A stretch of 64,000 nucleotides of DNA. It comes from an uncultured Acetatifactor sp. (lineage in GTDB: Bacteria; Bacillota; Clostridia; Lachnospirales; Lachnospiraceae). The notes under the pieces are model-generated. The model worked only from the letters and a program-made list of their open reading frames with translations, had not been told where the DNA came from and made no database searches. The stretch covers positions 1 through 64,000 of the forward strand of contig CANREV010000011.1 of assembly GCA_947629645.1 (NCBI GenBank), in the 5' to 3' direction. A program made the translations under genes and the position numbers. This document shows, one piece after another, positions 43,062-51,605 of this stretch; the stretch's first letter is position 1, and each line of letters begins with the position of its first letter.

Positions 43062-43835
43062 CTAATTGCCGCACTCCACACTGATCCTGTTAAAGATAGC
43101 CATGATCTGCTCCGTGTCCACGTGGACCTTTTCCTCTCCGGCTTTATCCAAAATCACTTTTCCTTCGTGCATCATGATAAGACGGTTTCCGTACTCCACC
43201 GCGTACCGCAGATTGTGAGTGACCATGATGGTCGTGACCTGTTTCTCTTTCACCACCTGGTCCGTCAGCGCCATAATGATCTCCGCCGTCTTAGGATCCA
43301 GCGCAGCCGTATGTTCGTCCAGTATCAGAAAATCTATCGGCGTCATGGTGGCCATAAGAAGAGCCAGCGCCTGTCTCTGACCGCCGGAAAGAGAACCTAC
43401 CTGAACGCCCATCTTATCCTCCAGACCCAGATTCAGGGGACGGAGCATCTCACGATACTTTTCCAGCTTCGACTTGTTCACCCCTCTGCCCAGGTTGTAT
43501 GGCTTTCCCTTGTTGTCCGCAAGGGACATATTCTCCAGAATCGTCATGCTGGGACAGGTCCCTTTGGACGGGTCCTGATAAACTCTGCCGATCCTCCTCT
43601 GGCGGATGAAATCTTTCTGTTTACCGATATCAACGCCGTTCACCAGAATCTGTCCCTGGTCCACATCGATGCTGCCACAGATAATATTCAGCATGGAAGT
43701 CTTTCCGGAACCATTGCTGCCTACCACGGACACAAATTCCCCGTCCTGAACCGTCAGATCAAAATCCTGAAACAGGCAGAGTTCATTGACGGAGCCGGGG
43801 TTATAATTCTTACAGATACCCTTAAGTTCTAACAT
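43062..43835 (-). CDS. trpZ: ABC transporter ATPase, tryptophan-type
   Basis: 257 residues, one ABC domain: Walker A GSNGSGKTS, Q-loop YQDPSKGT, signature LSGGQRQALALLMA, Walker B FLILDEHTAALDP, switch His MVTHNLRY. It powers import with the permease (36-bp gap upstream) and binding lipoprotein genes. The Q-loop variant and gene order match the TrpXYZ/ABC-sbp (PF04392) importer group. The operon sits behind a T-box with a UGG specifier, hence the tryptophan assignment; without that, Tyr or another substrate would be possible. Confidence 0.85.
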   Translation of the reverse strand: MLELKGICKNYNPGSVNELCLFQDFDLTVQDGEFVSVVGSNGSGKTSMLNIICGSIDVDQGQILVNGVDIGKQKDFIRQRRIGRVYQDPSKGTCPSMTILENMSLADNKGKPYNLGRGVNKSKLEKYREMLRPLNLGLEDKMGVQVGSLSGGQRQALALLMATMTPIDFLILDEHTAALDPKTAEIIMALTDQVVKEKQVTTIMVTHNLRYAVEYGNRLIMMHEGKVILDKAGEEKVHVDTEQIMAIFNRISVECGN

Positions 43836-43871
43836 ATTTTCCTCATTTCCGCGCCTGTGCCGCGCCCGGCT

Positions 43872-44768
43872 TTATTCGCCCTGCTGCCTGAGTCTGGCTT
43901 TCCTGCCGCTTTTTTCCATACTGACAATCAGAATGATCAAAAACAGCACCGCCGTAATCAGCTTGATGGCATTGGCATCGATTCCCGCAAACATTGCCAA
44001 CGCCACACACGCTTTATAGATCAGAGCCCCTATGATAACGCTGCTGGTGACGCGCAGAAACGTTATCTTTTTAAAGATACTGGTTCCGATGATGACATTG
44101 GCAAGGCCGATGACCACCGCTCCCGTACCGATGGAGATCTCAAAACTTCTCTGCTGCTGGGCATAGATGCAGCCGCTCAGAGCGACCAGCCCGTTGGCGA
44201 TAGAAAGGCCAACGATCTTCACCAGTCCCTTGTCAACGCCGAGGCTGGTGACGATCACATCATTGTCTCCCACCGCCCGGAGCAAAAAGCCCGACCTGGT
44301 GCTCATATACCAGTCTAAAAGATATTTAGCGGCCATGGTAATCACAAAAATGATGATTACCGTTTTAAACCTTCCTAAAGATACGGGAAAAATCCCGTTC
44401 ACGAACTCATTATCAAAGATGGTTTCCTTGTTAAAAATTGCCACATACCCGGTTCCCGCCACCCAGAGATTGATGGTGTAAAGCCCCGTCATCATGATAA
44501 TGCCGGACAAAAGATCCCTTACTTTCAGTTTTACATGGATCAGACCTGTGCAGATTCCCACCAGAGCGCCTCCCAAAAAGGCCGCGGGAAGCGTCACAAT
44601 GGCAGGCGCTCCCATGGTGATCAGCCGGACTGTGACGGCCGCTCCGAAAGGGAAACTGCCGTCCACCGTCAGGTCAGGGAAATCCAGAATCTTATAAGTG
44701 ATATAGACTCCCAGTGCAAGGATCCCATAGATCATACCCTGCTCCAGGACGCTCAACAATAACGCCAT
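43872..44768 (-). CDS. trpY: ABC transporter permease, tryptophan-type
   Basis: 298 residues with eight or nine membrane helices, related to branched-chain amino acid permeases: QGMIYGILALGVYITYKILDFPDLTVDGSF, GICTGLIHVKLKVRDLLSGIIMM, SIANGLVALSGCIYAQQQR, GLANVIIGTSIF. The EAA-like loop region precedes GANVII. It forms the channel for the substrate handed over by the upstream lipoprotein. Located 9 bp downstream of trpX. Confidence 0.85.
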   Translation of the reverse strand: MALLLSVLEQGMIYGILALGVYITYKILDFPDLTVDGSFPFGAAVTVRLITMGAPAIVTLPAAFLGGALVGICTGLIHVKLKVRDLLSGIIMMTGLYTINLWVAGTGYVAIFNKETIFDNEFVNGIFPVSLGRFKTVIIIFVITMAAKYLLDWYMSTRSGFLLRAVGDNDVIVTSLGVDKGLVKIVGLSIANGLVALSGCIYAQQQRSFEISIGTGAVVIGLANVIIGTSIFKKITFLRVTSSVIIGALIYKACVALAMFAGIDANAIKLITAVLFLIILIVSMEKSGRKARLRQQGE

Positions 44769-44777
44769 AACTTACTC

Positions 44778-45776
44778 CTACTCTACGATGATCTCATCAA
44801 AGCTCTGGGAAGCGTCTTCGGCAAACCGCTCGGGAAGGGTCAGATTCAGCTTTTCCGCCGCCGCATAATTCACAAACAGGCTGGGCTCGGAAATAACCTC
44901 ATAATTCATTTCAGATGCCTTTGCCTCGCCCTTCAGGACCTTTGCCGCCATCCTGCCCGTCTGTCTGCCCAGTTCATAATACTCCAGTCCCATGGATGCC
45001 ACACATCCGGCTTTTACCTGCTCTACTTCCGAGCCGAACACAGGAATGCCCGCTTTATTCGCCTCGTCCAAAAGCGACTGCAGCGCCGTTACCACCGTGT
45101 TGTCCGTAAGGTTCGTGATACAGTCTGCTTTCGTCACCATATCGGCTGCTGCCAGAGGCACTTCCGAAACGGCGGTTACGCCCGTGGTAACGATCTCAAA
45201 ACCATAGAGAGGCGCCATTTCCTGATAGGTTGCTACCGTACTGATGGAATTTGCCTCGCTGGTGGTGTAAATAATACCAATCTTCTTTGCGTCAGGCAGA
45301 ATCTCCCGGATCATCTTTAACTGCGCCTCCACTGCCAGCTCATCGGAAGTTCCCGTGATATTGCCCACAGGGCTGCCATCCTCGTTTGCAAGCCCCGCTT
45401 CCACAGGATCGGAGACCGCCGTATAGATCACGGGGATATCGGTGTTCATGGTAGAATTATAGGCCGCCATAGCCGCGGGCGTTGCAATGGCACAAATCAT
45501 ATCTACTTTCTTTGTGACAAAATTATCCGCCGTCATAGCCGCCGTAGCCGTATCCGCCTGGGCGTTTACATAATCCACCGTAAGGTTCTCGCCTTCCACG
45601 ATGCCTTCCTCCGCCAGTCCTGCCAGAAATCCTTCCCGACAGTTGTCCAGAGAACCATGCACTGCGAACTGGGAAATACCGATCGTGTAGCTGTCCTTAC
45701 CGCTCTCCCCGCATCCGGTCAGCGCTGCCGCTGCCATCGCCAAAGCCATCATTGCCGCCAACATTTTCTTTTTCAT
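44778..45776 (-). CDS. trpX: ABC transporter substrate-binding lipoprotein, tryptophan-type
   Basis: 332 residues. Lipoprotein signal MKKKMLAAMMALAMAAAALTGC, then the PF04392 two-lobe fold: YTIGISQFAVHGSLDNCREG, AIATPAAMAAYNS, PVIYTAVSDPVEAGL, NITGTSDEL, KKIGIIYTTSEANS, VFGSEVEQVKAGCVASMGLEYYELGRQTG. First gene of the three-gene importer, immediately after the T-box terminator. Expression should rise when tRNA-Trp is uncharged. Confidence 0.88.
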   Translation of the reverse strand: MKKKMLAAMMALAMAAAALTGCGESGKDSYTIGISQFAVHGSLDNCREGFLAGLAEEGIVEGENLTVDYVNAQADTATAAMTADNFVTKKVDMICAIATPAAMAAYNSTMNTDIPVIYTAVSDPVEAGLANEDGSPVGNITGTSDELAVEAQLKMIREILPDAKKIGIIYTTSEANSISTVATYQEMAPLYGFEIVTTGVTAVSEVPLAAADMVTKADCITNLTDNTVVTALQSLLDEANKAGIPVFGSEVEQVKAGCVASMGLEYYELGRQTGRMAAKVLKGEAKASEMNYEVISEPSLFVNYAAAEKLNLTLPERFAEDASQSFDEIIVE

Positions 45777-45828
45777 AATCTCTTCCTCATTTCTGCGTTC
45801 TTAGCGCTGATTTTGTCCCACAGTAATA

Positions 45829-46096
45829 CAAAAACGCCCCAAACGCACAAAGCTGCGCATTTGAGACGCCGATCAACGATCACCGCGGTACCACTCAAAT
45901 TGACTGTAAAGTCCGCTTTCCCCGAATACTTTCATATCCGCCGGCTTGATAACGGGTCCGGTTCCCGCCGACTCCTACTCCATCCTTTCAGGCCGGCCTC
46001 AAAAGCCCATTCGGCAAAAGTTCCTATACCGCCTTCCCACCATCGGCGGCTCTCTGTCATAATCCCTTAAGCTTACTACTCTTTCTCACAGGTTTA
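45829..46096 (-). ncRNA. T-box riboswitch leader, tryptophan specifier
   Basis: On the minus strand the leader has the Stem I AG-bulge motif AGAGAG, a specifier region CCGAAUGGGC with UGG (Trp) at 46007-46009, the T-box sequence GAGTGGTACCGCGG (45883-45896) that reads uncharged tRNA ends, and then a terminator stem GGCGTCTCAAATGCGC / GCGTTTGGGGCG followed by T5 (45829-45871). Uncharged tRNA-Trp should stabilise the antiterminator and switch on trpXYZ. The UGG assignment is from its position before the 3' side of Stem I, not from a folded model. Confidence 0.9.
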
Positions 46097-46101
46097 CAAA
46101 A

Positions 46102-46130
46102 AAGATAATCCATTTTAGGATTTTTGTCAA
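46102..46130 (-). promoter_or_regulatory. Promoter of the T-box-trpXYZ operon
   Basis: -35 TTGACA (46125-46130), 17-bp spacer, -10 TATCTT (46102-46107), immediately upstream of the T-box leader. Confidence 0.85.
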
Positions 46131-46171
46131 TAGTCAAATTTTCCCCCGGTGCGGCAGACGGTAGTAACATT

Positions 46172-46690
46172 TTACCCCTGCGGCGGCTTTTCCTGTAAAC
46201 GGCAGCGCTGCCCATAGGCCCAATATTTGTTCAGCACAAAGTTCATGGGCACGGTGATCAGCAGATTGATCCCCGCCGCCAGCACGCTTCCCAAAAACGT
46301 TTCGTCAAATTTTTCCCAGCCCCTTTCGGCGAACCACTGCGCGAAAGGCTTCATCCACCTGCTGATATCCAGAATATCGATCCAGAAGACAAGCAGAGCG
46401 GCATTCACCAGATATCCCCAAAAATATGCCAGATACGTCTTAAGAAGCATTTTCCACCATACCCGCGGGACACTGCTCTCCCGAAAAACATATCGGCTGC
46501 TCCAGTAATACGCGTTCAGCACGCTCAGGGAAAAGCCGATGAATCCGGCCGGAAGGTAGTGCATTCTGGAAAAGACCAGAATCGTATAAACGACCTCGCT
46601 GATCAGCGTGTTAGATACGCCTACCATGGCAAATTTGATAAACTGCCATAAGCCTTCGCGCTGACCGTGTTCTTTTTCCCGCATACTCAT
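46172..46690 (-). CDS. GtrA-family membrane protein
   Basis: 172 residues with four membrane helices: LWQFIKFAMVGVSNTLISEVVYTILV, the GtrA signature, and VLNAYYWSSRYVFR, YFWGYLVNAALLVF, LLITVPMNFVLNKYWAY. GtrA proteins are thought to flip or hand over polyprenyl-linked sugars. Start at 46690 chosen for GGGGAGAA about 9 nt upstream. It is the last gene of the fdtBA-GT2-membrane protein operon. A 44-bp tandem repeat lies just before it. Confidence 0.85.
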   Translation of the reverse strand: MSMREKEHGQREGLWQFIKFAMVGVSNTLISEVVYTILVFSRMHYLPAGFIGFSLSVLNAYYWSSRYVFRESSVPRVWWKMLLKTYLAYFWGYLVNAALLVFWIDILDISRWMKPFAQWFAERGWEKFDETFLGSVLAAGINLLITVPMNFVLNKYWAYGQRCRLQEKPPQG

Positions 46691-46695
46691 ACTTT

Positions 46696-46800
46696 CTTCT
46701 CCCCGCAGCTTATGCTCTTTCTTCCGCATACCTGTACTCTCTTTCCCCGCAGCTTATGCTCTTTCTTCCACACGCCTGTACTCTCTTTCCCCACGCGCAG
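46696..46800. repeat. 44-bp tandem repeat, about 2.4 copies
   Basis: CCCCGCAGCTTATGCTCTTT begins at 46701 and again at 46745, with a partial, diverged third unit from 46789. It occupies the space between the large membrane protein gene and gtrA, just upstream of the gtrA start. Confidence 0.75.
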
Positions 46801-46838
46801 ACATATTCTTCTTTGTCCCTCCCGGTCCCCAACGCTTC

Positions 46839-48596
46839 TCACGGTTTGCGGAAATAGTACCGCACATACGCTCCGTCCACCACTCTGTCATACGGAAAAT
46901 CATTTTCAATGTACCGCATGATCCAGCTGTCCTCTCTCTCGATCAGCTGCCCGTACCAGCAATCCACCACGATCACATCGGGCTGTTTTTCAGGATACAG
47001 ATCCCAGTACGTAAGCAGCCTCTCATCATAACTTGTAGGATCCACAATAGAGTAATGGCAGATCTGACAGTTTCGGAACAGATAAGGCGATGTGCCCGCC
47101 GTCCCCGCCATATTGGTGACAATCAGACAGCGCGCCCCCTCCTCCACATACTGTTCAAATTCCTCATAGGTACTGTTGGTGATATACGCCTGCATATAAT
47201 TTGTAATAATACCCGCCGCCGGACCCTCTTTGATGATCCCTCGCACACCCAGTATGGAATTGGTTTCCGTCTTTCCCGCCCGCAGCGTAAATCCTTTGCC
47301 AAAGACCGACACGACTGCCAGGCTGATCAGCAGGATGCGGATCCACACTTTGCTGTTTTCCCCCTGTTCCCGTTCCAATCCGTAGATCAACACTAGGACG
47401 GCAAACAGCGCGCCCAGCATTCCGTGGGGAATAGCGTACCACGCGCCAAGATCGCTCATATAGACGACTGCTGCAATACTGAGCGCGGATCCCGCCAGAC
47501 CCGGAAACAGCACGCTTTTTCTCCCATCCGCCAGATGCCAGACCATTCCTGCCGCCAGCATCAGGACCAGCAGATGTATCATGGGTTCCTCGTATCCCTT
47601 TTTCAACACCACCCAGTAGTATACCTGGACCGCCTCGGCAGCCAGCGCCAACAGCACCGCCAGGATAGAAAGATTCCGGCGCCTTTCCCGCCCTTTGCGC
47701 TTTAAGGCCCATCCGTACAAAATCCAGGCGGCTGCTCCGCCCGCCAGGATCAGCGCCATAGGCAGGATCAGCATGCGCACGCTGTTTATCAGAGACGTTG
47801 TCTTTGAATCCGCGGTAAGGGATACCTCATGGGTAGGATCAAAAGACAATATATACCCCACATTGCGAAGAAACGTTTCCGGCGTCACATGATACATCAC
47901 ATATCCCAGCCAGATCAGCGCGCTCACCCCGCACACCCCCGCAAAGATCAGACAATCCCGCAAAGCCCGCTTCCCGCGGCCTGATTGAAAAAAGATACAA
48001 AGCAGGAAAAAAGGAAACAGGATCAGACAGGAGGGATAGGAAAGCACCTCAAACGCCATACCCGTTCCGGCCAGTACCAGCCAGAGCCAGCGTTTCTCTC
48101 CCTCCGGTTTCCCATAATAACGGATCAGGGCAAGCGTGATTACCGTGAAGAACCACACCTGAAGGTTGGAAAATTCAGGGATCTGGATGATCTTCGGCGA
48201 AATATTAAAATAGGCAAGTCCCAAAAAGAAAGCATATTCCCTGTGGGTATAATCCGCCATCACCCGATAGAGCCACCAGCTTAAAAGAATCTGTATTCCC
48301 GTGGTACAGACGCGCAGAAAAAGCACCACACCTGTAGTGCCCCCCGTAACGGCCTGAAAGATCCTCATCAGCCATACGCAGGCGAAAGCGGACGTCTGAT
48401 GGGGTTCCCACATTGCCCCGAACAGATCGTCTCCCGTCAGACGCCGGTAAGCCATCACCACCTGATATTCCTCGTCCAGCGTATAATCTACGAAGATCAC
48501 CTTGAGAGCCGCCATCGCGCTTGCTGCAAACAGCAAAATCTCCAGCAGTCTGAACCACCGGCATTTTGCGCTATTTTTTACTACTTTCCTGCCCAT
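46839..48596 (-). CDS. Polytopic membrane protein of glycan operon, GT-C-like
   Basis: 585 residues with about eleven membrane helices and a C-terminal outside domain of about 150 residues (YEEFEQYVEEGARCLIVTNMAG, VIVVDCWYGQLIERE). The N-terminal FVDYTLDEEYQVVMAYRRLTGD, with acidic residues after the first helix, fits the GT-C/GT39 plan in which an outer-loop Asp/Glu is catalytic. It may transfer the FdtAB-made amino sugar or another sugar; that is inference. The ATG at 48596 follows GAGGAG and overlaps the end of the GT2 gene by 26 bp. Confidence 0.7.
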   Translation of the reverse strand: MGRKVVKNSAKCRWFRLLEILLFAASAMAALKVIFVDYTLDEEYQVVMAYRRLTGDDLFGAMWEPHQTSAFACVWLMRIFQAVTGGTTGVVLFLRVCTTGIQILLSWWLYRVMADYTHREYAFFLGLAYFNISPKIIQIPEFSNLQVWFFTVITLALIRYYGKPEGEKRWLWLVLAGTGMAFEVLSYPSCLILFPFFLLCIFFQSGRGKRALRDCLIFAGVCGVSALIWLGYVMYHVTPETFLRNVGYILSFDPTHEVSLTADSKTTSLINSVRMLILPMALILAGGAAAWILYGWALKRKGRERRRNLSILAVLLALAAEAVQVYYWVVLKKGYEEPMIHLLVLMLAAGMVWHLADGRKSVLFPGLAGSALSIAAVVYMSDLGAWYAIPHGMLGALFAVLVLIYGLEREQGENSKVWIRILLISLAVVSVFGKGFTLRAGKTETNSILGVRGIIKEGPAAGIITNYMQAYITNSTYEEFEQYVEEGARCLIVTNMAGTAGTSPYLFRNCQICHYSIVDPTSYDERLLTYWDLYPEKQPDVIVVDCWYGQLIEREDSWIMRYIENDFPYDRVVDGAYVRYYFRKP

Positions 48597-49518
48597 CCGG
48601 TACTCTCTCCTCGTCAATGATAAAAGGCGGCCTTGCGCGGGAGGCGTCAAGCGTCCTCCACAGATATTCTCCCAAAATCCCCAGCATGGACAAAATCAAT
48701 CCGGAGGATAACAGGATCACGCACATCAGGGAGGCCCAGCCGATGATCGGCACACCCTTTGTAAAATATTCCACCAGCACGCTGACCAGAAGCGCCAGTG
48801 AAAACAGGTCAAACAGTACGCCGATATAAGTCATCAGGCGGATCGGAACATAAGAAAAACTCATCATGGAATCCATCACAAGCTTAAATTTCTTGGCGAA
48901 CGTCCAGCGGGATTTCCCCTTCTCCCGGTCCTTTCTGTCAAAATACACTTTATCCGTCTGAAAACCAGCCCACAAAACCTGAAGCGTCAGGCTGGAATTT
49001 TTCTCCTGCATCCGTTCCAGAACCCCGATGACTTTCCGGTCGATCAGGTAACAGTCACAGCCGCCCGCCGGCATGTTTTTATTGACGAAACGGCGCACCA
49101 TGGCGTAATACATATTGGCGAAAAAGACTTTCACACGATTCTCGTCCCTGGAACGGCGAACCGCCAGAACAACCTTATTTCCTTTTTTCCAGCTGTCGTA
49201 CATCTCCAGGATCAGCAATGAATCCTCCTGCAGATCCGCCTGTTTCGTCACCGCGCAATCCCCCGTGCAGACGCTGAGCCCCGCAAGCAGCGCCGCATGT
49301 TCCCCGAAATTGCGGGACAGTTTTACCAGATGCACCCTGCCGTCCAACGCTTTGATCTCATTCAGGATCTCCCAGGAACGGTCTTTCGAGCCATCGTCCA
49401 CAAAGACCAGTTCATATTCTCCGATCCGTCCCAGAATCTTTTCTTTCATGTCCTGATAGAGATCCATGAGAGTATCCTCGTTATAGTAAACCGGAACCAC
49501 AATCGATATTTTGCTCAC
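48571..49518 (-). CDS. GT2-family glycosyltransferase, polyprenyl-phosphate type
   Basis: 315 residues: SIVVPVYYNEDTL, ELVFVDDGSKDRSWEIL, LSRNFGEHAALLAG and two C-terminal membrane helices (VPIRLMTYIGVLFDLFSLALL and the following one). This is the DPMS/GtrB-like plan that loads a sugar on undecaprenyl phosphate. The usual D-A-D motif reads Q-A-D here (TKQADLQED), so the first Asp is replaced; whether activity is kept is open. Start overlaps the fdtA stop (ATGA). Confidence 0.9.
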   Translation of the reverse strand: MSKISIVVPVYYNEDTLMDLYQDMKEKILGRIGEYELVFVDDGSKDRSWEILNEIKALDGRVHLVKLSRNFGEHAALLAGLSVCTGDCAVTKQADLQEDSLLILEMYDSWKKGNKVVLAVRRSRDENRVKVFFANMYYAMVRRFVNKNMPAGGCDCYLIDRKVIGVLERMQEKNSSLTLQVLWAGFQTDKVYFDRKDREKGKSRWTFAKKFKLVMDSMMSFSYVPIRLMTYIGVLFDLFSLALLVSVLVEYFTKGVPIIGWASLMCVILLSSGLILSMLGILGEYLWRTLDASRARPPFIIDEERVPDGQESSKK

Positions 49519-49937
49519 TTTGTCTCTCCTTTGATCTCCCGCAGGTACGTCTCATAATTCCGGATATATTCCCGGTCATCGTAATGTCTGCTCGCCAGCA
49601 CTAAGAGAATAGAATCGGGAGAGAAATCATACATGTCCTTCCAGAGCATGGGCGGCAGATAAAGCCCCATTCCGGGTCTGTCCAGCTCGACCACCGTCTC
49701 CTCCGTTCCGTTGTCGATCCGCACCTTGCTCTTTCCTCCCACATTGACCAGAAGGAACTCCGTCTCACGGTTGGCATGCTGGCCCCTCACCACCTTATCA
49801 TCGGAGCCGTAGATATAGAAAACCCTTTTAATGTCAAAAGGGATATCCATCCCTTCTCCTTCTATGACTATAAGATTACCTCTCTCGTCCCCCAGGTCTT
49901 TAAAATATAATATCTTATACTGATCTTCCAGCTTCAT
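49515..49937 (-). CDS. fdtA: dTDP-4-keto-6-deoxyglucose 3,4-ketoisomerase (FdtA/WxcM-like)
   Basis: 140 residues, one cupin: KDLGDERGNLIVIEGEGMDIPFDIKRVFYIY, VRGQHANRETEFLLVNVGG, VELDRPGMGLYLPPMLWKDMYDFSPDSILLVLASRHYD. The HANRE and WKDM motifs mark the FdtA/QdtA sugar ketoisomerases that prepare dTDP-3-keto sugars for the partner aminotransferase. Start at 49937 chosen for the GGGAG upstream and normal length. FdtA versus QdtA (which C4 epimer) cannot be decided by eye. Confidence 0.85.
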   Translation of the reverse strand: MKLEDQYKILYFKDLGDERGNLIVIEGEGMDIPFDIKRVFYIYGSDDKVVRGQHANRETEFLLVNVGGKSKVRIDNGTEETVVELDRPGMGLYLPPMLWKDMYDFSPDSILLVLASRHYDDREYIRNYETYLREIKGETK

Positions 49938-49975
49938 GACCCTACTCCCTGCACTAACCGCGCCGTCCGGTATTT

Positions 49976-51070
49976 TCAGCAAAATTCATTCAGCGCCTCA
50001 ATCACATATGCCTGTTCCTCTTGCGTCATCCCGCTATACATCGGTATGGACAGCACCGTATCCGCATAACGCTCTGTAATGGGAAAACTCCCCTTTCCAT
50101 ACCCCAGAGATCTGTACGCCTCGGATAAATGGGGCGGTATAGGATAATGTATGATGCTGCCGATCTCCCGCCTGTCCAGATAGTCGATCAGCCTGTCCCG
50201 CTCCCCGCAGCGCACCACATACTGATGCCATACGCTGTCGGCGTGATCCCGCACCGCGGGCAGGGCAAGCGCGCTGTTTTTCAGTTCGCGCCCGTATCTT
50301 TCAGCCAGCCTCCGGCGTTCTTTCGTAAGCTCTTCCATATGGTTGAGGCGCACCCGCAGAAGCCCCGCCTGCAGTTCGTCCAGCCGCGAATTTGCCCCTA
50401 CCACTTTATTGTAATACCGTCTCTCACTGCCGTAATTGCGGTACATCCTCATATCCGCCGCTATCTTTTCATCCTCTGTCACGATAGCGCCGCCATCCCC
50501 GAATCCTCCCAGATTTTTGGAAGGATAAAAAGAAAAGCAGCCGATATCGCCGAAGGTTCCCGTCATCTTTCCATCGAAACGCGCACCGTGAGACTGGGCA
50601 CAGTCCTCCACCAGTTTCAGGCCGTACTGTCTGCATATCCTTACCACAGGCCCCATGTTGGAAGCCTGTCCATAGAGATGTACCACAAGCACCGCTTTCG
50701 TGCGGGCCGTGATCTTACTCTCAATCCGCTCCGCGTCCAGATTAAAATATTCATCCGGTTCCACAAATATAGGGGTCGCGCCATTGATGGTGATCCCCAT
50801 GACGCTGGCGATATAAGTGTTGGCCTGCACGATCACCTCGTCACCCGCCCCGATGCCCAGCACACGAAAGGCCAGCCAGAGAGCGTCCAGTCCGCTGGCA
50901 AGTCCCACGCAGAAGCGACTCCCTGTATAGGCGGCAAATTCTTTTTCAAAAGCCTCTACTTCCGGCCCCAGAACATATCTGCCGGAACGCAGTACTGCCA
51001 AAGCTTTCGCCTCAAATTCCTCCTGATATTTCAAAAACCCTCTGTCCAAACGGTTCGGCATGATCCGCAT
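49976..51070 (-). CDS. fdtB: DegT/DnrJ/EryC1-type sugar aminotransferase (FdtB-like)
   Basis: 364 residues, PLP-dependent. VGLASGLDALWLAFRVLGIG, ANTYIASVMGI, VEDCAQSHGARFDGKMTGTFG, and SFYPSKNLGG with K185 as the PLP lysine; C-terminal ERRRLAERYGREL and HYPIPPHL. Closest in pattern to the enzymes that aminate dTDP-3-keto-6-deoxyhexoses, giving Fuc3N or Qui3N. It heads the operon fdtB-fdtA-GT2-membrane protein-gtrA, with a clear promoter at 51117-51145. Confidence 0.9.
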   Translation of the reverse strand: MRIMPNRLDRGFLKYQEEFEAKALAVLRSGRYVLGPEVEAFEKEFAAYTGSRFCVGLASGLDALWLAFRVLGIGAGDEVIVQANTYIASVMGITINGATPIFVEPDEYFNLDAERIESKITARTKAVLVVHLYGQASNMGPVVRICRQYGLKLVEDCAQSHGARFDGKMTGTFGDIGCFSFYPSKNLGGFGDGGAIVTEDEKIAADMRMYRNYGSERRYYNKVVGANSRLDELQAGLLRVRLNHMEELTKERRRLAERYGRELKNSALALPAVRDHADSVWHQYVVRCGERDRLIDYLDRREIGSIIHYPIPPHLSEAYRSLGYGKGSFPITERYADTVLSIPMYSGMTQEEQAYVIEALNEFC

Positions 51071-51116
51071 ATCCCATGGTCCTCTTTTCCCTTATAAAGG
51101 TGTCTGATACAGGAAA

Positions 51117-51145
51117 ATTATACTAGAAAAAGACGTGAATAGCAA
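51117..51145 (-). promoter_or_regulatory. Promoter of the fdtB operon
   Basis: -35 TTGCTA (51140-51145), 17-bp spacer, consensus -10 TATAAT (51117-51122), 47 bp before the fdtB start. Confidence 0.7.
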
Positions 51146-51212
51146 TGACGAAAATACAGAACCAGAAAAACCACCCCTCAGCATTGGCGCCTCCTGTCAG
51201 GGAACGCTCCAA
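51123..51212 (-). CDS. Possible 29-residue membrane peptide
   Basis: A short minus-strand frame from a TTG at 51212 reads LERSLTGGANAEG and then WFFWFCIFVIAIHVFF and stop: one clean membrane helix. No good ribosome site precedes the TTG, and the sequence overlaps the fdtB promoter, so it may be chance or a coupled downstream cistron of the microcompartment operon (43 bp after its last gene). Confidence 0.25.
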   Translation of the reverse strand: MERSLTGGANAEGWFFWFCIFVIAIHVFF

Positions 51213-51254
51213 TACAGCGGGATGGTCCGCAAAACCTCGTCATGACTCTTTTCT

Positions 51255-51605
51255 CTACATCAGATAGATGGGAAGCTCCTGCCCGATACCATACCTGTTG
51301 GCATCTTCCTCCACACCTCTTTTTGCCGCTTTTTTCTCTGAAGTCTCCGAAGCGGCTTTTGGGGCAGTTTTACCGGACGTTTCCTTTTTAGCGGACGTTC
51401 CCTTTTTGGCGGCCGCTTTTTTCAGTTTGCCGCTCTCTGCAGAACCGGCCTGTTTGGTCTCAGCGGCCATCTGATCCTCCGACATGCTTTCTGCCGTTGT
51501 TCCTGCAGCCTGATCCTTCGCTTTGCCGCCCGCCGCCTTACCTTGCGCTGTTTTTCCCTGAGCCGCTTTCGCCGCTCTCTTGATACTACCTGCTCCTACG
51601 GACAT
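51255..51605 (-). CDS. Lys/Ala-rich disordered partner of the ParA-like ATPase
   Basis: 116 residues. The N-terminus MSVGAGSIKRAAKAAQGK and the middle (to about 95) are low-complexity Ala/Lys/Gly/Ser/Glu and predicted disordered; the last residues NRYGIGQELPIYLM look conserved and might be a docking motif. I recognise no family. Its start lies inside the end of the parA-like gene (20-bp overlap), so the two are made together. Carboxysome McdB is likewise a small, partly disordered protein encoded next to a ParA-type McdA; the analogy is structural, not by sequence. It is the last clear gene of the microcompartment operon. No terminator was seen behind it. Confidence 0.7.
   Translation of the reverse strand: MSVGAGSIKRAAKAAQGKTAQGKAAGGKAKDQAAGTTAESMSEDQMAAETKQAGSAESGKLKKAAAKKGTSAKKETSGKTAPKAASETSEKKAAKRGVEEDANRYGIGQELPIYLM

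Noticed and set aside
50129..51097. A 322-codon plus-strand frame opposite fdtB
   Set aside because: Shadow of the clear aminotransferase gene on the other strand.
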